From Actinomycetes bacterium (lineage in GTDB: Bacteria; Actinomycetota; Acidimicrobiia; Acidimicrobiales; Acidimicrobiaceae): a stretch of 64,000 bases of DNA. The translations under genes were made by a program, and so were the position numbers. The notes under the pieces are model-generated. The model was not told the DNA's origin and ran no database searches. It was given only the letters and a program-made list of their open reading frames with translations. Below are positions 8,842-18,594 of the stretch, piece after piece (the first letter of the stretch is position 1; each line of letters begins with the position of its first letter). The DNA lies in contig JAJZIP010000001.1 of assembly GCA_021810525.1 (NCBI GenBank), forward strand, positions 1 through 64,000, given 5' to 3'.

Positions 8842-11626
8842 CGGTCAATTTCACTTCCGTTGAGCCAAAGTATGCAGAGATGACTGTTGGGTTCTTTTGG
8901 ATTTCCTCTGGAAGGCCGCTGGCGATTACGCGTCCGGCATCCATTACTGTGACCTTCTCGGCAATGCCCATGACGAGCGCCATGTTGTGGTCAACCACCA
9001 AGATCGTACGGCCAGCGTCCCTGATAGCCAGAAGCATCGAGCCCAGCTCCTCGGTTTCGGCGTCGTTCATGCCCGCGCCAGGTTCGTCCAGCAACAGGAC
9101 TTTCGAACCCGACATCAGAGCTCTTGCGAGGTCCAGGTGTTTTTGTGCTGCAAGCGGCAGGTTCCCAGCCGGTTCATACGCCTGATTGCTCAGGCCCACC
9201 GCAACAAGGATGCTCATTGCCCTTTCGTGGAGTTCGCGCTCCTCTCGTCTGGCGGCAATCGTGCCCACACCGGAGGAGACGATACCACTTCTCGAGAGAC
9301 GCACCCCGCCGAGCAGAACATTGTCAAAGACCGTGAGCTGTTCGAAGACTCTTGAGGTCTGGAAAGTTCTGAACAGTCCAATTTCTGCAGCCCTGTGAGG
9401 CCGGGAGATCGGCAACACCTCCCCCCACAGACTGACCGTACCGCTGTCTGGGATGTAGAGGTTGGTTATCAAGTTGAACAGCGTAGACTTGCCGGCTCCA
9501 TTTGGACCGATCAGGGCTCCTATGGTGTTTTCCTCGAGGTCGAAACTCACATCGCGGACGGCCATCACTCCACCGAAACTTTTTGAAAGCCCTGAGATGC
9601 TGAGCGCCACACGTTTGGCCGGCTCTGCCTCTCCCATGGCCACAGCACCATTCACGGAAGCTGGCACAACGGGAGCCGAAGGTGGTACATGGCCTGCGCC
9701 ACTTGAAATTGCCTCTTCAACTGCTGTGGGCACCGAGCTTGGCAGTCTGGCGCTAAGTCCTAGACGGGCACTGATCCAGTTGATTGCAACCATTGGTACT
9801 CCAATAATCCCGTCGGGCAGGTAGCGAAGGAACAGCACCAGAAGAAGACCGTCCACGACCGGGCCAATATTTGCCATCTGTTGGGACAGATTTGGTAGGA
9901 AAGTGATTATCGTGACACCGATCAGTGGGCCGAGCCTGCTCACAGTTCCACCTATAACCAGCATTGTGATGAGCTGGAGCGAGACTCCAGAACCTACCAT
10001 GTCCGGGGAGAGGAAGTGGAAGAATCCTCCATAAAGTGATCCAGCTATGGATGCCATCGCCGCACTTGCCACGAAGATTGTGATCTTGGTCTTTCGAGTA
10101 TCTAGACCTATTGCTGAAATTCCGACATCGTCCTCGTTCATCGCCTTGAGCAGACGTCCGCGATGGCTTTTGATGAGTCTCGAACTGAAATAGAGGGCAA
10201 TGGCGACGAGAACAAAAATGAGGTAGAAAAATCTCTTGTCGGTATCGAAGGCGTATCCAAAGACCGAGAAAGGGGGTATTCCAGAAATTCCAGACGGGCC
10301 GCCAGTGGAGCCCATACCCGTCGCTATCGAGGGAACCAAGATTCCGAAAGCGAGGGTTACCACCGCGAGATACATACCCCGAACTCTAGATCCGGCTAGC
10401 CCCAGGACAAAGGCACAGATCATTGACAACACCAGGCCCCCGACCAGTCCCCAGATTGGGGCCAGGTGATGATTGACCGTCATCAGGGCAGAGACATAGC
10501 CTCCCACTGCCATGAACCCGGCTTGACCAAGACTGACCTGCCCTGAGACTCCAGTCAGGAGCTCGAGACCGACGATTGCGAGACCAAAGATTCCTACCAG
10601 ATCGATCGTGTGAAGTGTTCCTGACGACGCATACATCGGAGGAAGCCCGAAGAACAGACCAACTGCGAGGATCGCCCAACCGATCTTTGTCCAGTTCGGC
10701 GGCACCTTGAGTTTCAACTCCGGTCTACCACGCCTCTTCTCTGCTGTGTCGGCCCTGCGTCCTTTTCTCCTCGACAAAAGGCCTTCAGGCCTGACTATCA
10801 GAAGAAGAATCAGGATTCCGATCGTGATCGCGGGCCCAAAGACCGACGAGACGTATCCGGTGATCAGGGCGGTCAGAATCCCGAGGACGAGACCGCCGGC
10901 TATTGCGCCGAAGACAGAGCCCAGTCCTCCAATGGTGACAGCTATGAGTCCGTCGTTGGTAAAACTAGACATGGTGGAGAAGTCGAGCGAGGTAGTTGGA
11001 GCCATGACAGCGCCGGCAATTACACCGAGTGCGGTGGCGAGCGCAAATGCAAGAATGACCACTCTGTCAACAGAGACTCCCATCAATTTTGTCGCTGTGG
11101 GGTTCTCTGCAGAGGCGCGCAGGGACTGCCCGAAACGGGTTTTGAAGAGGAGCCAGTAGAGCAGGAGCACGGCTACCGCCGCGGTACCTATAATCCAGAA
11201 GTCCTGACTAACAATGTCGGCTCCGAAGATCGTGACCGGCTTTGCCCCAGAAAAGGCATGCAATGTGTAGGGATTGCTTCCCCAGATTAGGTAGGCAATT
11301 CCCTGAAACGCTGTGAGCAGACCACCCATCATCATCAACAGGCTGCTGTGTGAAACGCGTTCCATTGCCGGCCGTACTAGAGCCCACGCCAGCAGGCTCA
11401 TAATTCCGACCAACATTGCAAGTGCGACGAGAAATGCGACACTCAAAGGAAGATGGGCATGCTGGGATAGGCTAAACATGATCAGCGCACCAGCCGTTAC
11501 AAATGCTCCCTGGGCCAGGTTCAAAACCCTTGTTACGCTAAAGACCAAGCTAAAGCCGGCTGCCAAGAGCGCATAGATACATCCGGTTACAATTCCGCCA
11601 ATAATGATATTGAGCGCTTCAGTCAC
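8834..11626 (-). CDS. Triple fusion LivH-LivM-LivG of a LIV-type ABC transporter
   Basis: A single 930-residue protein combining both permeases and one ATPase of a HAAT-family importer. Residues about 1-290 are LivH-like (opening IIGGIVTGCIYALLAAGFSLVF). About 310-620 are LivM-like (GIFGLAIVGLELLTGVSGQVSLGQAGFMAVG). After an Ala/Pro/Val linker, residues about 675-925 are LivG-like, with Walker A GPNGAGKST near 705-713 and Walker B VLLLDEPGAGMND. The LivG signature is degenerate: LPLAAQKHLDLARAL in place of the usual LSYGQQ-like motif. Start is GTG with GGGGA upstream. No periplasmic binding protein (LivK) gene is adjacent on either side. Confidence 0.9.
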   Translation of the reverse strand: MTEALNIIIGGIVTGCIYALLAAGFSLVFSVTRVLNLAQGAFVTAGALIMFSLSQHAHLPLSVAFLVALAMLVGIMSLLAWALVRPAMERVSHSSLLMMMGGLLTAFQGIAYLIWGSNPYTLHAFSGAKPVTIFGADIVSQDFWIIGTAAVAVLLLYWLLFKTRFGQSLRASAENPTATKLMGVSVDRVVILAFALATALGVIAGAVMAPTTSLDFSTMSSFTNDGLIAVTIGGLGSVFGAIAGGLVLGILTALITGYVSSVFGPAITIGILILLLIVRPEGLLSRRKGRRADTAEKRRGRPELKLKVPPNWTKIGWAILAVGLFFGLPPMYASSGTLHTIDLVGIFGLAIVGLELLTGVSGQVSLGQAGFMAVGGYVSALMTVNHHLAPIWGLVGGLVLSMICAFVLGLAGSRVRGMYLAVVTLAFGILVPSIATGMGSTGGPSGISGIPPFSVFGYAFDTDKRFFYLIFVLVAIALYFSSRLIKSHRGRLLKAMNEDDVGISAIGLDTRKTKITIFVASAAMASIAGSLYGGFFHFLSPDMVGSGVSLQLITMLVIGGTVSRLGPLIGVTIITFLPNLSQQMANIGPVVDGLLLVLFLRYLPDGIIGVPMVAINWISARLGLSARLPSSVPTAVEEAISSGAGHVPPSAPVVPASVNGAVAMGEAEPAKRVALSISGLSKSFGGVMAVRDVSFDLEENTIGALIGPNGAGKSTLFNLITNLYIPDSGTVSLWGEVLPISRPHRAAEIGLFRTFQTSRVFEQLTVFDNVLLGGVRLSRSGIVSSGVGTIAARREERELHERAMSILVAVGLSNQAYEPAGNLPLAAQKHLDLARALMSGSKVLLLDEPGAGMNDAETEELGSMLLAIRDAGRTILVVDHNMALVMGIAEKVTVMDAGRVIASGLPEEIQKNPTVISAYFGSTEVKLTDA

Positions 11627-12641
11627 GCTTTCATCCCCAAATCACTCCGTAACCCACAGGTCTCACTGCTAAGTCCATTCACTGTGTGGCTGCCTCTAAT
11701 GCCATTCGATTTGTCAATGCCGCTGTCCGGCGAACGTTGCTCTTCGGCCGGGCATTTGCTTCGAAAAACCATCGAGTGAAATTCGCCTTTCCGACTCGAT
11801 GCTGCTGCTACATCATCTCTCTCTTCTTGTTCCAACTCAAATCTCTGAAAGATTGCCATCTCATTTATAGAGCTCGACTCTATACGTACATGTCTGCTTG
11901 ATCTCTTGCCAGCTGTCTCTGCAACAACCGAAAGATAGGCACTGCCGGTGCGAAGGTAGATAGACGAGGTGATGGGACGGATTCTCGAGCCTGGATCTGG
12001 GTTAGAGAAGGTCGATTTAGCCCCAAGCGGCGAACCATTGCAAAGGCGACGTCTCTGTGCACGCCCCTTTCTGCTTCTCCGCTCATCTGACGGCCCCAAT
12101 TCTGAGTTAAAGCCCCCCAATGTATACTGTTTCCTTTTCCTTTGTCTCAGATGACCTTGAAGGTCGATCCCACAAATATCGACTCTGTGATCTCAGCTGG
12201 ACAGCATCGACACTTGTTGGTCGACAAGACCGGTTCCTAGTTACTGATCCGGCTTCTAATTTCTCCTAACAAATCGACGAGACAGCTCTTCTCGTAGAAC
12301 TCCCGAGACGGGTTGAACGGATACTAATAGGTGAACATCTTGATCGGTTAGCTGCTGACATTATTTAGATTCCGCTAATTCCCCTCAATTAAATTCCCTT
12401 TTTACTAGCACCCTCGGTGGTCTTAATCGTCAAATATTACACCTTAAGTATCAGTAAGTTTTCATATTCTATCTTCAATGTCGGCGAGGTCGCGGTCGCA
12501 CTTCGGGGATATGTTGCAAGCGCCTGTGTCACTAAAATGCTACGGCTGAGATACCTTCACAATTGCATCCCGGAGATGCTATTTTGAAACCCGACACTCA
12601 TCGACCGGAGAATAAACGCCCCCGATGTAAAGTGCTCGTGG
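11627..12641. other. Long intergenic region, partly AT-rich
   Basis: About 1 kb between the liv fusion gene and the pcaF-like thiolase, which run on the same strand. Open frames here (for example a 165-codon minus-strand frame ending at 11623) have no recognisable domain and arginine/serine-rich low-quality composition, so I do not call them. The stretch near 12350-12480 is clearly AT-rich and may hold the promoter of the liv genes. I see no tRNA, transposase remnant or terminator with a U-run. Confidence 0.5.
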
Positions 12642-13856
12642 CTAGCCCACGCTTTCAAAGACGGCGGCTATTCCCTGGCCGCCTCCGATGCACATCGTTT
12701 CGAGTCCGTAACGACTGCCTCGACGCTGCATCTCGTTCAACATCGTTGCAAGAATTCTGGCTCCTGTAGCCCCGATGGGGTGTCCAAGGGATATCCCAGA
12801 TCCATTGACGTTCGTGCGTTCGAAATCCGCCTTTGTGAATTTCCATTCTGCGGTGACAGCCAGGACCTGGGATGCAAATGCCTCATTCAGCTCGATTAGA
12901 TCCATGTCTGAAAGTCTCAAGTCGACTCTCCCCAGAGCCTTCTCCGTCGCAGGCACCGGTCCAATTCCCATGGTTCTTGGGTCGACGCCGGCTACGGCCC
13001 AGGAGATGAGCTTTGCAAGTGGATTGAGCCCGAGTTCGTGTGCCTTTTCCATAGTGGTGACTATGCAGACTGCTGCGGCATCATTTTGGCCGCTGGCGTT
13101 TCCCGCTGTTACGGTGGCTTCGGGGTCCACGCCAATCCTGATTGGACGCAGCTTTGCGAGCTGCTCCAGGGTCGTGTCTGCTCGCGGATGTTCGTCGGTG
13201 TCGACGATGACTGTTTCGCCGCGAGATTTCTTCACCTCAATTGGTACCATCTCGTTGGCGAACCAGCCTTCTCTTTGGGCCCGTACCGCTCGCTGGTGTG
13301 AGTTGTAAGCAAGTTCATCTTGGGCTTCCCTCGAGATCTTGTACTCGCGTCGAAGATTCTCTGCGGTCTCAATCATGCCACCGGGAACCTCGAAAAAGCG
13401 TCCGCCAGATGTCACCCTGCCTCTGGCGAGACGGTCGTGCATCATGACTCCGTCTCCTTTAATTCCTGTGCGAAGCCCCAAGACGTAATGCTCTGCTTGA
13501 GACATGCTATCTGAGCCTCCCGCAAGAACCAGGTCTGCCGCGCCGGTCTGGACCTCCATGGCTGCGGTGATGACTGCCTGGAGCCCTGATCCACACCTTC
13601 GATCGACCTGACAACCAGGAACCGAGATCCCTAGTCCAGCATTTAGAGAGGCGATCCGTCCCAGGGCGGGTGCCTCACCGTTTGGATAGCCCTGTCCAAA
13701 AACGACATCGTCGATGTCTGTGGCGGTTACTCCAGTTCGCTCGACCAAGGCAGAGATGACGGCTGCTGACATGTCCTGGACGCTAACCGTGCTAAGCACG
13801 CCGCCGAATCGCCCTACAGGTGTCCTCAACGGCGAACAAATGACAGCATCTCTCAT
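12642..13856 (-). CDS. pcaF: Acetyl-CoA acetyltransferase, probably 3-oxoadipyl-CoA thiolase (PcaF-like)
   Basis: Thiolase of 404 residues. The nucleophilic cysteine is C88 in VDRRCGSGLQ. The C-terminal catalytic histidine and cysteine are in GHPIGATGAR and METMCIGGGQG-like (ETMCIGGGQG). The family includes acetoacetyl-CoA and 3-oxoadipyl-CoA thiolases; the latter assignment is inferred from position, because the gene diverges from the operon encoding every other step of protocatechuate degradation. It would cleave 3-oxoadipyl-CoA to succinyl-CoA and acetyl-CoA. ATG start with GAGGAATT immediately upstream. Confidence 0.8.
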   Translation of the reverse strand: MRDAVICSPLRTPVGRFGGVLSTVSVQDMSAAVISALVERTGVTATDIDDVVFGQGYPNGEAPALGRIASLNAGLGISVPGCQVDRRCGSGLQAVITAAMEVQTGAADLVLAGGSDSMSQAEHYVLGLRTGIKGDGVMMHDRLARGRVTSGGRFFEVPGGMIETAENLRREYKISREAQDELAYNSHQRAVRAQREGWFANEMVPIEVKKSRGETVIVDTDEHPRADTTLEQLAKLRPIRIGVDPEATVTAGNASGQNDAAAVCIVTTMEKAHELGLNPLAKLISWAVAGVDPRTMGIGPVPATEKALGRVDLRLSDMDLIELNEAFASQVLAVTAEWKFTKADFERTNVNGSGISLGHPIGATGARILATMLNEMQRRGSRYGLETMCIGGGQGIAAVFESVG

Positions 13857-14240
13857 AATTCCTCACAATCCTGTGGATGAACTTGTCGTCTACGGAGATA
13901 CCTTAATCCTAAGGTGAAGCTACGGCCTTGTGGAGGTCTCTCCAAGCTTGCAGGTTAGAAATGTAGCGCTTTTGCCAGGCTTTGGCAAAACCATATAGGA
14001 AGGCCCTGGGGCAGTATTGCCTTTCCTCGACCTCGTTGAATTGTTCGAGCTGGGGTCCTGCGGTTGTCTTGGGCCGAACAGCCGGATTTAGAACTTATGA
14101 TGTTTCTAAAAATCATCTTGCTTAGGTTCACACAGCGAGATACTTATATAGTCTGCCTTACTGCGCACTTTTCAATCATGTCTGATAGATGGTTCCTGCA
14201 AGGGTTCGGAGTACGGCCACTAAGGCAACGAGGTTCACAT
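13857..14240. promoter_or_regulatory. Divergent pcaF / pcaIJHGBL promoter region with a palindrome
   Basis: This 384-bp region separates the pcaF-like gene from the pca operon. It contains a perfect inverted repeat: TTTTGCCA (13970-13977), spacer GGCTT, TGGCAAAA (13983-13990). That is a good candidate operator for a regulator of the pathway, but no IclR- or LysR-type pca regulator gene is in the window. I could not assign -35 and -10 boxes with confidence. The upstream open part of the pcaI frame (from 14064) is regarded as non-coding. Confidence 0.5.
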
Positions 14241-15053
14241 TTGGCTCCAATCATTCCGCTCAGTGAGGCTATAGGCAGTCTCTTAAATGATGGTGACACC
14301 GTAGCACTGGAAGGATTCACCCATCTTATTCCAATGTCTGCCGGTCACGAAATAATCAGACAGCACAAGACGGACTTGACCGTGGTGCGCTTGACGCCTG
14401 ACCTGATATCGGACCAGTTGATAGGTATGGGGTGCGTGTCCAAGTTGGTGTTTTCCTGGGGCGGAAATCCAGGCGTAGGATCTCTACATCGTTTCAGGGA
14501 TGCGGTAGAGCATGGTTGGCCGCAACCCCTTGAGATAGATGAACACAGTCACGCAGGGTTGACCAATCGATTTATTGCAGGAGCATCAGGCCTTCCATTT
14601 GCTGTCATGCGCGGTTACCGCGGAACTGGCTTGGACGGGGTCACTCCTACGGTGCTCCCGATCACCTGCCCGTTCACCGGAGAGGAGCTGCGGGCGGTAG
14701 CGGCAGTGAATCCCGATCTCTCCGTCATACATGCCCAACGGGCTGACCGAAAAGGAAATGTCCAGCTCTGGGGGATAGTAGGGATTCAAAAGGAAGCTGT
14801 ACTGGCAGGGAGGCGTTCACTTGTGACAGTAGAGGAGATTGTAGACGAACTCGATCCACGCCCTGGCCACGTGGTTCTTCCTTCCTGGTTGGTCACCGCT
14901 GTAGCTCTCTCCCCACGTGGATCGCACCCCTCTTATGCGGCTGGCTACTACCAGAGAGACAACGACTTCTACATCGCTTGGGATGCTATCAGCAGGAACA
15001 GGGAGACGTTTCTGGCATGGATGAGTGCGAACGTGCTCGGCGGGGCCTCTTAG
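14241..15053 (+). CDS. pcaI: 3-oxoadipate CoA-transferase, subunit A
   Basis: Alpha subunit of a class I CoA-transferase of the glutaconate-CoA-transferase/CatI type, 270 residues. It would activate 3-oxoadipate to 3-oxoadipyl-CoA using succinyl-CoA. The conserved start DGDTVALEGFTHLIP and the segments LVFSWGGNPGVGSLHRFRD and QRADRKGNVQLWG fit this family. I chose the TTG at 14241, because GAGG lies seven bases upstream and the protein then begins APIIPLSEAIG as relatives do; the upstream 59 in-frame codons lack a ribosome site and similarity. The function is inferred from the surrounding pca genes. Confidence 0.83.
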   Translation: MAPIIPLSEAIGSLLNDGDTVALEGFTHLIPMSAGHEIIRQHKTDLTVVRLTPDLISDQLIGMGCVSKLVFSWGGNPGVGSLHRFRDAVEHGWPQPLEIDEHSHAGLTNRFIAGASGLPFAVMRGYRGTGLDGVTPTVLPITCPFTGEELRAVAAVNPDLSVIHAQRADRKGNVQLWGIVGIQKEAVLAGRRSLVTVEEIVDELDPRPGHVVLPSWLVTAVALSPRGSHPSYAAGYYQRDNDFYIAWDAISRNRETFLAWMSANVLGGAS

Positions 15054-15116
15054 GTAAGCCGGTATGGACCAGATTGTGCTACGCCAGATCGAGCTACAAA
15101 GGCAAAAGGGGTGATC

Positions 15117-15893
15117 ATGGAATCCGCTGAGATGTTCACAAGCGACGAGATGATGTCCATCGCAGCTGCACGTCAGTTGTCGAACAACGAAGTTTGTTTC
15201 ATTGGAATCGGCCTTCCGTCGAAGGCAGCCAACTTGGCTCGTAGACTGCATGCTCCAGATCTGATAATGATCTACGAAAGTGGGACTCTGGGTGCTAAGC
15301 CTTCCAGGCTTCCGCTGTCAATCGGCGATGGCGATCTGGCGGAGACTGCTGACACCATAGTTTCAGTCCCGGAAATTTTCAACTACCTGTTGCAGCCAGG
15401 ACGGATCGATGTCGGCTTCCTTGGGGCGGCCCAGATTGACAGGTTCGCCAACCTGAATTCAACCGTGATCGGGACGTATCGCAATCCCGTGGTTCGACTT
15501 CCTGGCGCGGGAGGGGCTCCCGAGATCGCCGGAGCCTGCAAGAAGGTCATAGTCATGCTGCGTCAGTCGCCCAAGAGCTTTCCTAAGGAACTTCCGTTCA
15601 TAACCTCGGTTGGATTCGGCTCGGGGCCCGGCGACCGTGAAAAGTTCGGACTCAAAGGTGCGGGACCGGTTATGGTCATCACTGATCTTGGTATATTGGA
15701 GCCCGATCCAAAGACCAAGGAACTGGTTTTCACCCATCTACATCCCAACATAGAGATTGAAAAGGTAATAGAATCAACAGGCTGGAACTTGCGAATTGCA
15801 GATCAATTAGAGGTCACAGAACCACCAACGAAAGAGGAATTGGAGGCCATTAGGTCGCTGGTTGCGGCTGGCGAATTGCCTCTTGCGCGATGA
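15117..15893 (+). CDS. pcaJ: 3-oxoadipate CoA-transferase, subunit B
   Basis: Beta subunit of the CoA-transferase, 258 residues. The catalytic glutamate expected in this family is present in LIMIYESGTLGAKPSRLP. This matters because the related steroid-ring hydrolase IpdAB has lost it; retention argues for true transferase activity. GFLGAAQIDRFANLNSTVIG is also typical. ATG at 15117 has AAAGGGG upstream; a GTG two codons earlier is possible. It lies 63 bp after pcaI and 16 bp before pcaH. Confidence 0.83.
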   Translation: MESAEMFTSDEMMSIAAARQLSNNEVCFIGIGLPSKAANLARRLHAPDLIMIYESGTLGAKPSRLPLSIGDGDLAETADTIVSVPEIFNYLLQPGRIDVGFLGAAQIDRFANLNSTVIGTYRNPVVRLPGAGGAPEIAGACKKVIVMLRQSPKSFPKELPFITSVGFGSGPGDREKFGLKGAGPVMVITDLGILEPDPKTKELVFTHLHPNIEIEKVIESTGWNLRIADQLEVTEPPTKEELEAIRSLVAAGELPLAR

Positions 15894-15909
15894 GATGAAA
15901 GGATTGGCC

Positions 15910-16614
15910 ATGGCAAGCGGAATAATTCTCGCGAAGCCGCAAAGTGAAGAGGACCCTCCCTATCACTATCCTGCTTACAAGAGCACGGCATTGCGAGGGC
16001 CCACTAGGGCGCCCCTCGTTATTAGGCGCGGCGAGACGGAACTCCACTCACCGGTCTTTGGAGAGGGCAGGATCCGTCCCAATGACAACGACTTGACCGC
16101 ACAGCACGCTGGAGAGCCGATCGGTGAGAAGATCGTTGTCTCTGGGAGGCTTATGGATTCGAAAGGCCGCCCGATTCGAAACCAGCTCGTTGAGATTTGG
16201 CAGGCAAACTCCTGCGGGCGTTACGCTCACGCCCTTGACGATCATCCTGCGCCGCTTGATCCGAACTTTACCGGTGGTGGGAGAACTCTAACTGATGGTG
16301 AAGGTAATTATCGCTTCACTACGATCAAACCTGCAGCATACCCATGGGGCAACCATCCGAATGCGTGGAGGCCTGCGCATATTCACTTCTCTTTTTACGG
16401 AACAGCATTTACTCAGCGACTCATTACCCAGATGTATTTCCCAGGGGATCCCCTGATTGAGTCGGACCCTATAGCAAATTCAATCCGCGACAAGAAGGTT
16501 TTGGACCGGCTGGTGTCGTCTTTTGACTGGGATCTTACAATACCTGGCACTGCTTTGGGATATCGCTGGGACATCATCTTGGGCGGCACGAACCCCACTC
16601 CGGAGGCGCTATGA
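15910..16614 (+). CDS. pcaH: Protocatechuate 3,4-dioxygenase beta subunit
   Basis: Iron-binding subunit of the intradiol dioxygenase that opens protocatechuate to 3-carboxy-cis,cis-muconate. The four ferric ligands are visible: a tyrosine in CGRYAH, a tyrosine in AYPWGNHPNAW, and two histidines in RPAHIHFSFYG, in the same order and spacing as in the Pseudomonas enzyme. The N terminus holds DPPYHYPAYKSTALRGP, also family-typical. I chose ATG 15910 with AAAGGA eight bases upstream. It overlaps pcaG by 4 bp (ATGA). Length is 234 residues. Confidence 0.95.
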   Translation: MASGIILAKPQSEEDPPYHYPAYKSTALRGPTRAPLVIRRGETELHSPVFGEGRIRPNDNDLTAQHAGEPIGEKIVVSGRLMDSKGRPIRNQLVEIWQANSCGRYAHALDDHPAPLDPNFTGGGRTLTDGEGNYRFTTIKPAAYPWGNHPNAWRPAHIHFSFYGTAFTQRLITQMYFPGDPLIESDPIANSIRDKKVLDRLVSSFDWDLTIPGTALGYRWDIILGGTNPTPEAL

Positions 16615-17180
16615 GTACGTTAAGCTTGGGGATCACGCCATCCCAGACCATCGGGCCTTTCTTCAGGTTCGGTACAGAGTGGATCGCGAATGAAGATCTT
16701 GTGGAGGAAGGCTCAATTGGAGCGATCATTTTAAAGGGCATGGTTTATGACGGTGCCGGTGAGCCTGTCCCGGACGCCATGATCGAGATCTGGCAGGCGG
16801 ATGCGAACGGCAAGTTCCCCCCTGATACCGCCGAATCGTGGATGGGGTTTGCCAGACGTCTCACCGACTCCATTGGCAGCTATAGGGTTAGGACTGTCAA
16901 GCCGGGGCAGGTTGCTACATCTTCGGGTGAGATGCAGGCTCCACATATCTCCATGGTCGTGTTTGCGCGCGGGCTTTTGAAGCCGGTGTTTACGAGAGTG
17001 TATTTTGGAGACGAAAGCCAATCGAATGCAAATGACCCCCTGCTGACCGCCATCGACGATGAATCAGCCCGGTCCACCTTATTTGCCGTTTTAGAGGCCG
17101 ACAGTTCCTATCTATTCGATGTTCGCCTTCAGGATTCGCCAAAGGGTCAACAGACGCAATTCTTCTTATTCGACGAGTAG
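16611..17180 (+). CDS. pcaG: Protocatechuate 3,4-dioxygenase alpha subunit
   Basis: Partner of PcaH, 189 residues, same fold but without the iron ligands. It starts with the alpha-subunit hallmark TPSQTIGPFF and has EIWQADANGKF and the short RLTDSIGSYRVRTVKPG region. The APHISMVVFARGLL segment replaces the histidine pair of the beta subunit and contains the residues that help shape the active site at the interface. It is translationally coupled to pcaH by a 4-bp overlap. Confidence 0.94.
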   Translation: MSTLSLGITPSQTIGPFFRFGTEWIANEDLVEEGSIGAIILKGMVYDGAGEPVPDAMIEIWQADANGKFPPDTAESWMGFARRLTDSIGSYRVRTVKPGQVATSSGEMQAPHISMVVFARGLLKPVFTRVYFGDESQSNANDPLLTAIDDESARSTLFAVLEADSSYLFDVRLQDSPKGQQTQFFLFDE

Positions 17181-17214
17181 GCCTTACACTAATTTCGGGG
17201 GGCTGAAACTATTT

Positions 17215-18594
17215 ATGCAAGGGGCTGAGGGGTTATTTGAGCCCGTGTTCATCTCTGATGAGATGGCGCCGGTGACGTCGGCTCAAAATTGGGTTCAAAA
17301 GATGGTCGAGTTCGAGGGTGCTCTGGCCACAGCCCAGGGAGAGCTTGGGCTGATCCCATCTGAAGCTGCAAAGGAAATTGTCGAAGTGGCTGCTTCTCAC
17401 GGTCTCGACCCTACTGAACTGGGTATCAAGGCTCGCGCGAGTGCAACGCCTGTCATAGCTCTGGTCAAAGGGCTTGGCGACCGGCTCTCAGATGCCTCCC
17501 GCCCCTGGATTCACTATGGAGCCACAAGTCAGGATGTCCTCGATACTGCAACAATGATGGTTACCAAGGAGGCTCTTCAGCTTATCTTTGACGAGCTGTT
17601 GATCATTGGTTCTACTCTGGCGTCAATCGTCGCGAGACATCGGAACACCCCGATGGTTGCACGTACCTTGTTTCAGCATGCGCTGCCAACCACTTTTGGT
17701 CTCAAGGCCGCCAACTGGCTTGAAGGCGTTGTTTCGGCCGGGGTTTCTCTCGAAAGGTTTTATTGGGAAGACTTGGCGATACAGTTCGGCGGGGCTGCCG
17801 GAACGCTGGCCGCACTTGGAGATTCGGGTGTAGAGGTCGGCAGAAGGGTTGCCGCTATCGTTGGACTCTCTTTTCCGGGGTTTCCGTGGCATTCCCAGCG
17901 GGCACGCATCGCCCAACTGGGTGGATCTTTGTCCCTTGTAATCGGCTCGCTTGCAAAGATGTCCTTCGACATAGCCCTAGCTGGTCAAGCAGAGGTGGGG
18001 GAACTTTTGGAAGAGCAGGGGTCCGGCGGGGGTTCATCCGCCCTGCCTCAGAAGGTGAATCCGGTTGGGCCAATCGTGGTAAATGCCTGTTTCAGGAGAA
18101 TGCAGGGGCTGCTCCCGGTTCTTTATGGGTGCATGCTCGCGGAGAACGAACGAGGAGCGGGAGAATGGCCGGCGGAATGGGAGACGATTCGCGACCTTTT
18201 GAACATTACTGGCACCAGCGCGAAACGCTCTTCAATGACCTTGGCAAACCTTGTGATAGATGAAGGCAAAATGCTTCACAACCTGGAATTGAGCCGCGGT
18301 AACGTGATGTCGGAAAGGGTGCTTACGAAACTGAGTCTGAAATTGGGAAGGACTACTGCTCATGATCTTGTTCGAGAGGCTGCCAATCGCAGCACCCAGA
18401 ATCAAAGCACTTTGCATGAGGAACTGAAAAAGCTGGAGGTATTTCGTGACAGCTTCAACGCGGACGAGGCACTTGAACTTTTTGATCCGCTCACCTATCT
18501 TGGTTCGGCACAAACATTCATAGACAACGCGCTTGAAAGATGGCAGGTTGCACTGCCTGGTTGGCGACGAATCGCCGGGGACAAAAAGGCTTGA
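17215..18594 (+). CDS. pcaB: 3-carboxy-cis,cis-muconate cycloisomerase
   Basis: Fumarase/aspartase-superfamily enzyme, 459 residues, converting 3-carboxymuconate to 4-carboxymuconolactone. The superfamily signature is GSSALPQKVNP, preceded by a glycine-rich loop (EEQGSGGG). HYGATSQDVLDTA is the other conserved active-site segment. ATG 17215 gives the usual LFEPVF...FEGALATAQGELGLIP start. No strong ribosome site precedes it, and a 34-bp gap follows pcaG. Its stop overlaps the pcaL start by one base. Confidence 0.93.
   Translation: MQGAEGLFEPVFISDEMAPVTSAQNWVQKMVEFEGALATAQGELGLIPSEAAKEIVEVAASHGLDPTELGIKARASATPVIALVKGLGDRLSDASRPWIHYGATSQDVLDTATMMVTKEALQLIFDELLIIGSTLASIVARHRNTPMVARTLFQHALPTTFGLKAANWLEGVVSAGVSLERFYWEDLAIQFGGAAGTLAALGDSGVEVGRRVAAIVGLSFPGFPWHSQRARIAQLGGSLSLVIGSLAKMSFDIALAGQAEVGELLEEQGSGGGSSALPQKVNPVGPIVVNACFRRMQGLLPVLYGCMLAENERGAGEWPAEWETIRDLLNITGTSAKRSSMTLANLVIDEGKMLHNLELSRGNVMSERVLTKLSLKLGRTTAHDLVREAANRSTQNQSTLHEELKKLEVFRDSFNADEALELFDPLTYLGSAQTFIDNALERWQVALPGWRRIAGDKKA

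Noticed and set aside
11623-12120. 165-codon minus-strand frame upstream of the liv fusion gene
   Set aside because: Arg/Ser-rich, no known domain, no ribosome site; likely a random open frame.
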